NCBI RefSeq assembly: GCF_900129685.1
Contig: NZ_FQWM01000003.1
Span: 145,896-209,895 of the forward strand
DNA length: 64,000 bases
DNA from: Cognatishimia maritima
GTDB lineage: Bacteria > Pseudomonadota > Alphaproteobacteria > Rhodobacterales > Rhodobacteraceae
Direction of reading: 5' to 3'
Numbering within the stretch: position 1 is the stretch's first letter; the number at the start of each line of letters is the position of its first letter. Below, in pieces: positions 53,319 through 61,472 of this stretch. A program made the position numbers and the translations under genes. Under the pieces are notes generated by a model. That model searched no databases. It was not told where the DNA came from and saw only the letters and a list, made by a program, of their open reading frames with translations.

Positions 53319-53349
53319 GGAGAAGGCGCGGGGAGTGGCCGCCTTCTCC
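53319..53349 (-). other. Intercistronic hairpin after the betaine-type binding-protein gene
   Basis: GGAGAAGGCG (53319-53328) and CGCCTTCTCC (53340-53349) pair perfectly around 11 bases. The hairpin is in the gap between binding-protein stop and ATPase start, with no T-run on the minus strand. Confidence 0.65.
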
Positions 53350-53366
53350 GAGCGGATCAAGGAGGG

Positions 53367-54308
53367 TTACTTGATCCAGGACGACCAGGTGGCTTCGTTA
53401 GCGCTCATCCATTCGGAAACAACGCTGCTGATGCTTTCACCATCGAGGTCGACTTTGCCGACAAGGGCGCCCATCGTGTCGTTGTCGATGTCAAAGGCGT
53501 TGATCGCGCTGGCAGCACCCGGCCATTTGTCGGCAATGCCGGACCAGGCCACTTTCCAGATCGGACCGGTCGGCTTGCCGCAATCATAGGCCGAGTCCGG
53601 GTTCACGCCGACAGACGGGTCGTTGTAACATTCGTCAGAGTAGGGCGGGAATTCGACGAATTTGCCGTCATACTTGGCGGTCGCCCAATGTGGAGAATAG
53701 ATCCAAAGCACGATCGGGGCTTCACGCTGATAGGCCGATTCCAGTTCGGCAAAAAGCGCAGCGTCGGTGCCAGCGTGCACGACTTCGAAATCCATGCTTA
53801 GGGCCTCGACGCGTTCGTCGTCAAAGCCGCCCCAAGTCACAGGACCGCCTAGGTAACGCCCCATCGGCGCGGTTTCAGGGGTGGCGAATTCGGCGGCGCA
53901 GTCATTCAGTGCCTGCCAGTCGGGCAGGCCGGGGCACAGCTTTTCCATATAGGACGGATACCACCATTCCTCGATGGCTTTCATACCGGTTGGACCCATG
54001 TTGACGACCTTGCCGGTGCCAAAGGCTTCGTCCATCGCCTCGCGACCAGTGGTTTCCCAGATTTCCATAGCGACATGCAGGTCGCCGGTCTTAAGTCCGG
54101 CAAACTGAGCGATGTAATCGGCCTGCACGTATTCCACATTATAGCCAGCCTTTTTCAGAACTTCCCCCATGATGGTGGTGGTGATGATCTGGCCCGTCCA
54201 GTCATGCGTCGTCAGCTTGATCGGATCCAGAGATTCAACCTCGGCCATCGCGCCCGCTGCCGAGAGGGCTGTCAGAAGCGCCGCAGAAAAAGGTGTGAAT
54301 TTTGTCAT
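53367..54308 (-). CDS. Betaine/choline-type ABC transporter substrate-binding protein (OpuAC/ProX type)
   Basis: This is a 313-residue periplasmic protein with a signal peptide at residues 1-22 (MTKFTPFSAALLTALSAAGAMA). It has the OpuAC pattern: 'KLTTHDWTGQIITTTIMGEVLKKAGYNVEYV', 'DLHVAMEIWETTGREAMDEA', 'WWYPSYMEKLCPGLPDW'. Abundant Trp suits an aromatic cage for a quaternary or methylated ammonium head. ATG 54308 follows GGGAGG; the frame upstream to 54410 is non-coding. It is the first gene of the ten-gene operon and divergent from a DeoR regulator. Confidence 0.9.
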   Translation of the reverse strand: MTKFTPFSAALLTALSAAGAMAEVESLDPIKLTTHDWTGQIITTTIMGEVLKKAGYNVEYVQADYIAQFAGLKTGDLHVAMEIWETTGREAMDEAFGTGKVVNMGPTGMKAIEEWWYPSYMEKLCPGLPDWQALNDCAAEFATPETAPMGRYLGGPVTWGGFDDERVEALSMDFEVVHAGTDAALFAELESAYQREAPIVLWIYSPHWATAKYDGKFVEFPPYSDECYNDPSVGVNPDSAYDCGKPTGPIWKVAWSGIADKWPGAASAINAFDIDNDTMGALVGKVDLDGESISSVVSEWMSANEATWSSWIK

Positions 54309-54394
54309 GGTCAGCCTCCCAGCTGTTGATTTTGTGGGTTTCGCAAGATCAGGCGTCTGAAAATGCGTGAATGAATTAATGTTTCGCCAAAAAC

Positions 54395-54470
54395 CAACAT
54401 AAATCAACATAAAAAGTTAGAAAACGTTGTAAAAGGTAAAAAATATGTGGAAATTTGTGGAAATTAGTGG
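54395..54470. repeat. Ten-bp-periodic repeat array, copy 1 (probable DeoR operator)
   Basis: CAACATAAAT/CAACATAAAA (from 54395 and 54405) form one tandem pair. ATGTGGAAAT (54445), TTGTGGAAAT (54455) and TAGTGGCTAT (54465) form a second tandem in the opposite orientation. The unit is near TGTKG plus five A/T-rich bases with exact 10-bp phasing. It lies between the divergent starts of the amine operon and the DeoR gene. An array with the same layout is at 59543. Confidence 0.65.
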
Positions 54471-54519
54471 CTATTTAGAGGTGCAGCCGCGGTGTTGACT
54501 GCGGAAATGGAGTAGAATC

Positions 54520-55290
54520 ATGGAGACTCGGGTTAATCACCGACAGAAGGCTATTCTGGACGAACTGCACCGGTCTGGTGGCTCGATGCGGATACATGCG
54601 CTGGCCGAGGCTCTGGATGTGACCGAAGAAACCGTGCGGCGAAATCTCAAGGTTCTTGCAGATGATGGCTTGGTAGAGCGCATGCACGGTGGCGTTCGTA
54701 TCGTCAGCGATAGCACTGAGGCCGATTTCAATGCCCGATATCGCGAGAATCCAATCGCCAAACAGCGGATTGCACAGCACGTCGCCTCAATGTTGCCTAA
54801 TGATGTTTCCCTGTTTCTCGATATTGGCAGTACCACCGCTCATATCGCAGACGCATTGCGCGACCACCGCCGACTGGTCGTGGTGACGAACTCAGTCTAT
54901 GTGGCTTTCCGCCTGGCCACCCGCAATGAAAACCGGGTGTTTCTGGCTGGCGGGGAATTGCGGGGCCATGACGGCGGAGCTTTCGGCGCGGATGCCATGG
55001 AGTTTGCCGCGAACTTCAACACCGACTTCGCGGTCTTGTCCTCTGCCGGGATCAACGAAAAGGGGTTCTTTTTGTACGACCTTGAGGAAGCTCGGTTTTC
55101 GCGCCTGATCATGCGGCAGGCCAACACCAGCATCATCGCGGCGGACTTCAGCAAGTTCGGCCGGGTCGCGCCGGTCGATATTGGTCACCCGGAACGGGTT
55201 GATTACCTTGTCTGCGACAAGGAACCGCCTAAAGAAATTGCCTCCGCCGCGTTGGTCGACTGGGGCACAGACATCCAAGTAGCCAAATAG
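54520..55290 (+). CDS. DeoR-family transcriptional regulator
   Basis: This is a 256-residue DeoR/GlpR-type repressor with a winged helix at about 5-55 ('RQKAILDELHRSGGSMRIHALAEALDVTEETVRRNLKVLADDGLVERMHGGVRI') and a sugar-isomerase-like sensor ('VSLFLDIGSTTAHIADAL', 'RLVVVTNSVYVAFRLA', 'VFLAGGELRGHDGG', 'IIAADFSKFG'). DeoR sensors usually bind phosphorylated metabolites, which agrees with the two kinases nearby. It is divergent from the amine operon and five bases before the IMPase-like gene. Confidence 0.88.
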   Translation: METRVNHRQKAILDELHRSGGSMRIHALAEALDVTEETVRRNLKVLADDGLVERMHGGVRIVSDSTEADFNARYRENPIAKQRIAQHVASMLPNDVSLFLDIGSTTAHIADALRDHRRLVVVTNSVYVAFRLATRNENRVFLAGGELRGHDGGAFGADAMEFAANFNTDFAVLSSAGINEKGFFLYDLEEARFSRLIMRQANTSIIAADFSKFGRVAPVDIGHPERVDYLVCDKEPPKEIASAALVDWGTDIQVAK

Positions 55291-55295
55291 GAGAA

Positions 55296-56075
55296 ATGAT
55301 GAGCCCCCCGATAGAAAAGATCGGTGAAATCGCCGAAAGGATTGCCCGCGAAGCCAGTGCGATCCCGATGTCACATTTCCGCGCGCCACTGGATATTGAC
55401 GCCAAGGCCGACGAAAGCCCAGTGACGGTAGCAGACCGCGAGACCGAAGCTTTCATCCGAGACGCCTTGCAAAGCGCCTTTCCGGGGCACGGTATCTTTG
55501 GCGAGGAATACGGGATTTCCGGGTCCTTGGACGGAGAAACTTGGATCATTGACCCGATTGACGGCACCCGGACTTTCATTACCGGCTCCCCCCTATTCGG
55601 CATGTTGATGGGATACCTTGTCGGGGGTCGCCCCAAGATTGGCCTAGTCCGCATGCCGGCGCTGGATGAAACCTATATCGGCCTTGAAGGGCAGGGGGCG
55701 ACACTGAACGGTGCACGGATTCGGTGCCGCGATACCCGCGAGTTGGGAGAGGCGATGATCTATGTAAACGAAGCGGAGCGGCTTCAATCGATGAACCCGG
55801 ACCTGTTCGGGCGGCTCTGCCGCATAGGCCATACCAGACGGATGGCCTATGATTGTTACCCGCATGCGCTGGTGGCATCGGGACAAATTGATGCGGTGGT
55901 GGATTGCAGGCTGGAGCCTTACGATTTTCTGCCTCTTGTCGGTTTGATCAAGGCCTCAGGGGGCGTCATCACTGATTGGGAGGGCAATGACCTGACAATG
56001 AAGTCTGATGGCAAGGTCGTCACCGCGACCACGCCTGAACTGCTGCAGGCCATGCTGGATGTCGTCAATGGCTGA
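55296..56075 (+). CDS. Inositol-monophosphatase-family phosphatase
   Basis: This is a 259-residue Mg-dependent phosphatase: 'GIFGEEYG' (about 67-73), 'WIIDPIDGTRTFITGSPLFG' (metal motif DPIDGT at 86-91), and late 'CRLEPYDFLPLVGLIKASGG' in place of the usual WD motif. It resembles the histidinol-phosphatase (HisN)/IMPase subgroup. No inositol or histidine genes are close. Beside two choline-kinase-like genes it may hydrolyse a phosphorylated amine alcohol. It ends at a strong shared terminator. Confidence 0.87.
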   Translation: MMSPPIEKIGEIAERIAREASAIPMSHFRAPLDIDAKADESPVTVADRETEAFIRDALQSAFPGHGIFGEEYGISGSLDGETWIIDPIDGTRTFITGSPLFGMLMGYLVGGRPKIGLVRMPALDETYIGLEGQGATLNGARIRCRDTRELGEAMIYVNEAERLQSMNPDLFGRLCRIGHTRRMAYDCYPHALVASGQIDAVVDCRLEPYDFLPLVGLIKASGGVITDWEGNDLTMKSDGKVVTATTPELLQAMLDVVNG

Positions 56076-56094
56076 ATGAAACGGTTTGAATGGA

Positions 56095-56127
56095 AAAGGG
56101 CGCCGGTGAGGACCGGCGCCCTTTTTC
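56095..56127. terminator. Bidirectional rho-independent terminator
   Basis: The perfect arms AAAAGGGCGCCGG (56095-56107) and CCGGCGCCCTTTT (56114-56126) have a six-base loop and T-runs on both sides. It lies between the convergent IMPase-like and kinase genes and serves both. Confidence 0.88.
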
Positions 56128-56145
56128 GTTTGCTTGGGAAGAGTA

Positions 56146-57075
56146 TTAGCCAAGCTTCACCGCAGCCACATGCCCTGGGAAATCATCACTGTTCATCAGC
56201 GCCTTGCAACGATCAAAGCGGGTGGTTGCATAGGCCCAGAAATCCTCTGCCGGATTGTTGTCGGTGTGTTGGATCAACCCCCACAACGTCCAGAGCAGGT
56301 CGCACATGGCCTTGTAGATCACAACGCGCCCCTTTTCCTCTGCGGTGGGCTCGCGCCCGAAATAGCCGCGTAGAAGTTCGGCCTCCTGACTTTCGTCCAT
56401 ATTGGCTTCGACCGAAAGATCACCAACATCCCAAAGCGGGTCGTTCATGCCGGAATACTCCCAGTCAACGATCCACATGGCCTCGCCATCGTCAAGAAAG
56501 TTCTCGCAAAGTGGATCACAGTGGCACGGCGCCAAGCGGGCTGGGTTGGCGTTGAGGGCTTCCTTTATCGGCTCGGCCGCCTTGACCACCACGTGGTAGC
56601 CTTCCGGCAGGTCCACGTCTTTTGTTGCCAGTACCTTGAGGTATTCATCGATCATGGCGAACAGCTCGAAGCGAAACTCGAACGCTTCGCCCGAATTGTG
56701 CAGCTTGGCCAACGCCTTACCCGCTCGCTCCGGAGACCCTGAGCGAGACTTAAACAACGCGGGCGTCATAGTTTCAATGTTTTCTATCGCTCGGGTGACC
56801 ATTTCGCCCGAATTGGCATCGGCCCATAGAACCTCGGCAGAAATACCGGCACGCCAGGCGGCATTGGCGTTGGTGATCTCGATTGATCGGTCGATATATT
56901 CATCGGTGCCTTCGCCGGGGATGCGCACAATCACGCGAGCAGTTGGGGTTTCAACAAGATGGACAAGGTTGGTCAGCCCGCCAAGACGCGTGATACTACA
57001 CCGATCCGACGCAACAGTTTCAAAGCCAGGAGTCTTCCGCAACGTGGCCAGAACGGTTTCCGTATGCTCGTACAT
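56146..57075 (-). CDS. Choline/ethanolamine-kinase-like phosphotransferase, second copy
   Basis: This is a 309-residue kinase of the same LicA/choline-kinase branch: 'GGLTNLVHLVETPTARVIVRIPGEG', Brenner motif 'LAPCHCDPLCENFLDDG' and 'MWIVDWEYSGMNDPLWDVGDLS'. 'CHCDPLCEN' and 'WEYSGMNDP' are the hallmarks. It is nine bases after the second DMGDH gene on the same strand, which repeats the kinase-DMGDH pairing of the main operon, in reversed order. Confidence 0.87.
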   Translation of the reverse strand: MYEHTETVLATLRKTPGFETVASDRCSITRLGGLTNLVHLVETPTARVIVRIPGEGTDEYIDRSIEITNANAAWRAGISAEVLWADANSGEMVTRAIENIETMTPALFKSRSGSPERAGKALAKLHNSGEAFEFRFELFAMIDEYLKVLATKDVDLPEGYHVVVKAAEPIKEALNANPARLAPCHCDPLCENFLDDGEAMWIVDWEYSGMNDPLWDVGDLSVEANMDESQEAELLRGYFGREPTAEEKGRVVIYKAMCDLLWTLWGLIQHTDNNPAEDFWAYATTRFDRCKALMNSDDFPGHVAAVKLG

Positions 57076-57084
57076 GTCAGCTCC

Positions 57085-59508
57085 TCAGGACTTCAATTTT
57101 TCATTTTGCGGGTCAAACAACGGCCCGTCTACCCTTGTGATTGGGTGGCGTTCACCGAACACTTCGATCTCAAATGTGGTTTCCCCGCAGAGCGCGTTTT
57201 CCAGATATCCGAAGATGATCGTTTGTCCGACCGAATATCCGAAGCCAGCGCTGGTCGCGAGTGAGACCGTCTTGCCGTCATGGATGATGGTTTCACCGCC
57301 ATAGAGTGGTAGTTTGACGGGAGTAACAAAGGTGCAAAGTTTGCGGTCAGGCCCTTCCGCCTTCTGCTTCGCCAACACCTCGCGACCAAGGAAATCACCG
57401 CCGGCCTTGAGATGGACGCGGAACCCAAGCCCAGCCTCGATGGGGGTGTAGTCGGGGGTAATGTCGCCCGACCAATAAAGATAGCCCTTCTCCAGACGCA
57501 GAGAGTCGATGGCGCGATAGCCGATGTCTCGAATGCCGTGAGGCTCACCTGCACCGTGCAAGGCCTTATAAACATGGGCAGCGAATTCCGTCGGGACGTG
57601 TAGTTCCCAACCCAGTTCGCCGACAAACCCGATGCGTACAGCGCGAACCGGCGCGCTACCAACCGTGATGTCGCGGGCCGTACCAAAGGGGAACGCCTCG
57701 TTGGAAACGTCCTGTTCGCAGACCGCTTGCAGCACGTCGCGCGCCTTGGGACCGCAAATATTAATAACTGCGCGGCCAGAGGTCACCTCGATCATTTGGA
57801 CCGAGCCGTCCTTGGGCATGTTGCGGCGAATCCAGTCTTCGTCATGTGTGCCGAAGCCCGAGCCAGTGACGAGATAGAAGTGATCTCGCCCAAGCCGGGT
57901 TATGGTGACATCGGCCTCGATGCCTCCTGTTTCGTTGCAGAATTGTGCGTAGATCACGGTGCCGTCGGGCTTGTCCATGTTGCAGGCGGCAAGGTGCTGC
58001 AACAGATCCAGTGCGCCGGGGCCGATGATTTCGAATTTGGCAAAGCTCGATTGATCAATCAGAGCCACGCCTTCGCGCACCGCCTTGTGCTCCTCGGCGG
58101 CAAACTTGTGCCAGCCGGGCTCAAGGAAATCGAGCTGGTCTACAGGCTCAACGCCTTCCGGAGCAAACCACAGTGGACGTTCCCAGCCATTCTTGGATCC
58201 ATAGACCGCGCCCTTCTTCTTTAGGATGTCATATAGCGGCGACAGACGCAGGTTGCGGGCGCTTTCATGTTCCTGACCGGGATAACGCATCTTGTAATGA
58301 TGCGCATAGTGTTCGACCGCGCGCGGGTACATGAAAGACTTGGTGCCGTGATGCGGCCCGAAGCGGCGGCAATCGAGCGGCCAAAGGTCAAGGCTGGGGC
58401 GCCCTTCGGTGATCCATTCGGCGATCATCTCGCCAGCCCCACCGCCGGCGGCAATGCCATAAAGGAATCCGGTTGCCATCATCAGGTTGTCAAAGCCCGG
58501 CGCCCAGCCCAGCACAAAGTCCCCGTCCGCCGAATAGGGGATCGGGCCGTTGATCACCGAGCGGATGCCAACTTCGTTCAGGACCGGTGTCACCTGTGCG
58601 GCCAATTCCGCCAGTGGGCCGAACCGGTCGAGGTTGTCCGGTAGCAATTGGCGCACGAACTCTCCTGGGATGCCATTATCGCCAAAGGGTAGGGTGCCTT
58701 CTTCATAGCCGCCGATTACAAGGCGGCCACCGGCATCGGGCTTGTAATACACAAGACGCTCCGGGTCGCGCAGGGTGGGCAAGCCTTTAACCAGCGCCTC
58801 ATCAGGAAGCGGCTCTGTCACGATATACTGATGCTCAACCGCGCAAGCTGGGACATGAATACCCAGCTTCGCACCCAATTCACGGCTCCACATTCCGGCG
58901 GCCATTACGATGGTCTCAGCCTCATAGTCGCCTTCGCTGGTCATCACCTTGGTGATGCGTCCGTCCTTGATTTCGAAATCCAAAACCTTCACATCCTGCC
59001 GGATTTGCGCGCCGTATTTGCGGGCGCCTGAGGCAATGGCCTGACACAGGCTGGCAGGGTCAACATGACCATCCGAGGGGATAAACGCCGCGCCTTGCAA
59101 GCCTGAGTCGTCGATATAGGGAAACAACTCCTTGGCCTCTTTGGCGGTGATCATCTCCATTTCCAGATCGAAGCTTTTGGCCATTGTCGTCAGGCGTTTG
59201 GCTTCCAGCAACCTTTCTTTGGTTGCCGCCAACCGCAAGCTGCCGACCTTCTTCCAATCGAAGGCCATACCGGTTTCTTCTTCCAGCCGGTCATACATGG
59301 CCACCGAACGTTTCAACATGCGGGTGGTATTGCGAGATGAGCGCAACTGCCCGACGAGGCCCGCCGCATGCCAGGTTGCGCCTTCTGTCAAGGAGGCCTT
59401 TTCAAGCAGAACGACGTCCTTCTCGCCGTTTCTGGCAAGATGGTACGCGGTCGAACATCCGATGATGCCTCCGCCAATGATGAGATGCTTCGCTGAATGG
59501 GTGGTCAT
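57085..59508 (-). CDS. FAD-dependent dimethylglycine/sarcosine-dehydrogenase-like protein with GcvT domain, second copy
   Basis: This 807-residue protein has the same architecture as the one at 46904: DAO domain (GGGIIG at about 12-17), candidate flavinylated His47 in 'EGATWHAAGLVGQLRSSRN', FAO_M linker, then GcvT domain ('FVGELGWELHVPTEFAAHVYKAL', 'LRLEKGYLYWSGDI'). Trp precedes the flavin His, as in dimethylglycine dehydrogenase. I start at ATG 59508; the longer frame to 59694 is hydrophobic nonsense through the regulatory array. It is divergent from a GbdR-like activator. It is likely to act on another N-methylation state or a related substrate. Confidence 0.88.
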   Translation of the reverse strand: MTTHSAKHLIIGGGIIGCSTAYHLARNGEKDVVLLEKASLTEGATWHAAGLVGQLRSSRNTTRMLKRSVAMYDRLEEETGMAFDWKKVGSLRLAATKERLLEAKRLTTMAKSFDLEMEMITAKEAKELFPYIDDSGLQGAAFIPSDGHVDPASLCQAIASGARKYGAQIRQDVKVLDFEIKDGRITKVMTSEGDYEAETIVMAAGMWSRELGAKLGIHVPACAVEHQYIVTEPLPDEALVKGLPTLRDPERLVYYKPDAGGRLVIGGYEEGTLPFGDNGIPGEFVRQLLPDNLDRFGPLAELAAQVTPVLNEVGIRSVINGPIPYSADGDFVLGWAPGFDNLMMATGFLYGIAAGGGAGEMIAEWITEGRPSLDLWPLDCRRFGPHHGTKSFMYPRAVEHYAHHYKMRYPGQEHESARNLRLSPLYDILKKKGAVYGSKNGWERPLWFAPEGVEPVDQLDFLEPGWHKFAAEEHKAVREGVALIDQSSFAKFEIIGPGALDLLQHLAACNMDKPDGTVIYAQFCNETGGIEADVTITRLGRDHFYLVTGSGFGTHDEDWIRRNMPKDGSVQMIEVTSGRAVINICGPKARDVLQAVCEQDVSNEAFPFGTARDITVGSAPVRAVRIGFVGELGWELHVPTEFAAHVYKALHGAGEPHGIRDIGYRAIDSLRLEKGYLYWSGDITPDYTPIEAGLGFRVHLKAGGDFLGREVLAKQKAEGPDRKLCTFVTPVKLPLYGGETIIHDGKTVSLATSAGFGYSVGQTIIFGYLENALCGETTFEIEVFGERHPITRVDGPLFDPQNEKLKS

Positions 59509-59542
59509 TTCCGATTCCTCACTGAATTCGGAATTAGACTGC

Positions 59543-59590
59543 CACAAAAACAACAAAAAACAACAAAAAATGTGGAAAGATGTTGAAATT
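59543..59590. repeat. Ten-bp-periodic repeat array, copy 2 (probable DeoR operator)
   Basis: CACAAAAA, CAACAAAAAA (59551) and CAACAAAAAA (59561) are followed in the other orientation by TGTGGAAAGA (59571) and TGTTGAAATT (59581), all in 10-bp phase. This is the same inverted pair of tandem TGTKG-A/T units as at 54395-54470, here before the second DMGDH gene. Confidence 0.65.
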
Positions 59591-59685
59591 GAGAAGTCGA
59601 TGACGCAAATTACTCTGAATTCCGGCGCTTTCAAAGGGCGGAAAAGGGCGAGATCGTCGCCAGTGCAACCCAAAGGAGGTAAGTC

Positions 59686-60660
59686 ATGGAACACCCGGCA
59701 CGGAATTCCTTCAACTCAGGAGCACAGCCAATTGTTCAGGATGTGGTCATCATGTTGGGTGACGGTGCAACGTTGGCGGATTGCAGTGCAATTACCCAAC
59801 CCATGCTCACCATGAACGAAATCTCGGGACGAAGGCATTACAGATGGCATTATGCCTCGCTGAATGGGTCGGTTCAAAAACTTGCCTGCGGAGCGGAATT
59901 GTCTTGTGATGCCGATGTGGGTCAATTGCATCACGATACTTTGGTCGTCTTGAATTGGGGCAGTGCTGCCACCGCAAAGGAAGACAAGCTAATCGCATGG
60001 GTGCGCCGGCAATACCGGGTCGGCAACAAGTTTATCTTGCAGGGGAATGCGGTGTTCACTTTGGCGCGCGCCGGTTTGCTAAGCGACATCCCCGTCGCCG
60101 TCCATTGGGAATGGATGGAAACGATGAAGGAGCTTTACCCGAATATCCTAGCCGTTGATCAGCTCTACTCGGTGTCCCCGCGCATTTGCGCCAGCACTTG
60201 CAGTGATGCAGCGACGGAATTGGTGGTTGGCCTTATTGAAACACGCCATGGCCGCGAGATCGCAAGCAAGGTGCAAGAGCAACTCAACCGGCCGGCTTGC
60301 CGCCCCCCGACCACTCCGCAAAGCATTCCCCTGGCACGCAAGTATGGTTCGCGAAACCAGACTTTTCTGGCTGTGGTTGAACGCATTCAAAGCAGCTATG
60401 AGGAAGACATCTCCGTGCAGGATCTTTGCTGCGAGTTCAACATTTCAAGGCGCCAGCTTGAACGGCAATTTGCAGAAAAGACAGGAACCTCACCCCTACG
60501 GTTCATCAAGGATCACCGGTTGCGAAAGGCGCAGAAACTGTTGCAGATCACCAACATGAGCGTTCTGGAAGTGGCCATAGCCTGCGGCTTTCAATCCGAC
60601 TCGTGCTTCCGCACGGCCTTCAAGCGCAAATTCGGAGTGACGCCAAAGCAATTTGTTTGA
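59686..60660 (+). CDS. GATase1/DJ-1-AraC family regulator (GbdR/GlxA type)
   Basis: This is a 324-residue regulator. Residues 15-195 are a DJ-1/PfpI-like sensor ('DVVIMLGDGATLADC', 'TLVVLNWGSAA', 'LQGNAVFTLARAGLL'), with no nucleophilic Cys at the elbow. Residues about 225-324 are an AraC DNA-binding domain ('DISVQDLCCEFNISRRQLERQFAEKTGTSPLRFIKDHRLRKAQKLL', 'EVAIACGFQSDSCFRTAFKRKFGVTPKQF'). This architecture is that of GbdR, the glycine-betaine/dimethylglycine-responsive activator in pseudomonads. It is divergent from a DMGDH, which supports an amine ligand. GGAGG precedes ATG. Confidence 0.88.
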   Translation: MEHPARNSFNSGAQPIVQDVVIMLGDGATLADCSAITQPMLTMNEISGRRHYRWHYASLNGSVQKLACGAELSCDADVGQLHHDTLVVLNWGSAATAKEDKLIAWVRRQYRVGNKFILQGNAVFTLARAGLLSDIPVAVHWEWMETMKELYPNILAVDQLYSVSPRICASTCSDAATELVVGLIETRHGREIASKVQEQLNRPACRPPTTPQSIPLARKYGSRNQTFLAVVERIQSSYEEDISVQDLCCEFNISRRQLERQFAEKTGTSPLRFIKDHRLRKAQKLLQITNMSVLEVAIACGFQSDSCFRTAFKRKFGVTPKQFV

Positions 60661-60710
60661 TTTCGCGCCTGACGGTTGCGTACGAGAAGGATTTCTGGGA
60701 AGGAATAACC

Positions 60711-61472
60711 ATGGCGAAATATGACCAAGAGATCCTCAACGCCGTGGCTTTGCGCGGTACTTTGACCGTCACGGAACTGTCCGAAATGCTGGGTGTTTCG
60801 GATCAGACGATCCGACGGATCGTCAAGCCGCTGGTTGATGCCGGCAAGGTTGAAAAGGTCCATGGCGCCATTGTCAGTATCGAAAACCCGATGACGGCAC
60901 CATTCCAGATTCGGATGCATCACAACCGTGAAGCCAAGGCTCGTATCGCCTCCAAGGTGGTCGAGCTTATTCCCAATGGCGCGTCTGTTGCCATTGATGC
61001 GGGGTCCAGTTCAGGATTCGTTTCCCAAGCTCTACAGATGAAGAAGGATCTCACGGTCGTAACAAATTCAGCATTTGTGGCGAGTAAGCTGTCGATGACA
61101 AAGGGTAACCGGGTCTACTTTGCCGGCACGCAATTACGCGATTACGATGGAGCTTCCTATGATCGCACGGCGTTTCACACCGTAGAGAAAATGCAAGTAG
61201 ACTTCTGTGTCGTAACCGCTGCTCAGGTGCATCCCGAACGGGGGTTTCTCATGGCAGAACAATGTGAGGCGGATATGGTCGAGGCGATGTCACGTATTGC
61301 CAAACAGGTAATTTTTGCTGTCGATCACAGCAAAGTCGAGGCAACGAGCACGACCGGGCTGATCGCGATTGACGAGACAAGCGAAGGAATTTGGATCGTG
61401 ACAGATTCCAATGAGGTGGTCCGCCACGCTAACCTCAAGAATGTTGCCCGGGTCATAGTGAGCGATGCCTGA
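60711..61472 (+). CDS. DeoR-family transcriptional regulator, second copy
   Basis: This is a 253-residue DeoR-type regulator: winged helix 'ILNAVALRGTLTVTELSEMLGVSDQTIRRIVKPLVDAGKVEKVHG' and sensor 'GASVAIDAGSSSGFVSQAL', 'LTVVTNSAFVASKL', 'VYFAGTQLRDYDGAS', 'VIFAVDHSKV'. ATG 60711 follows AAGGA by six bases; the longer frame to 60603 lies inside the AraC gene. It starts 50 bases after the GbdR-like gene, on the same strand, so the two may be co-transcribed. Its distinct recognition helix suggests different or combined targets from the first DeoR. Confidence 0.87.
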   Translation: MAKYDQEILNAVALRGTLTVTELSEMLGVSDQTIRRIVKPLVDAGKVEKVHGAIVSIENPMTAPFQIRMHHNREAKARIASKVVELIPNGASVAIDAGSSSGFVSQALQMKKDLTVVTNSAFVASKLSMTKGNRVYFAGTQLRDYDGASYDRTAFHTVEKMQVDFCVVTAAQVHPERGFLMAEQCEADMVEAMSRIAKQVIFAVDHSKVEATSTTGLIAIDETSEGIWIVTDSNEVVRHANLKNVARVIVSDA

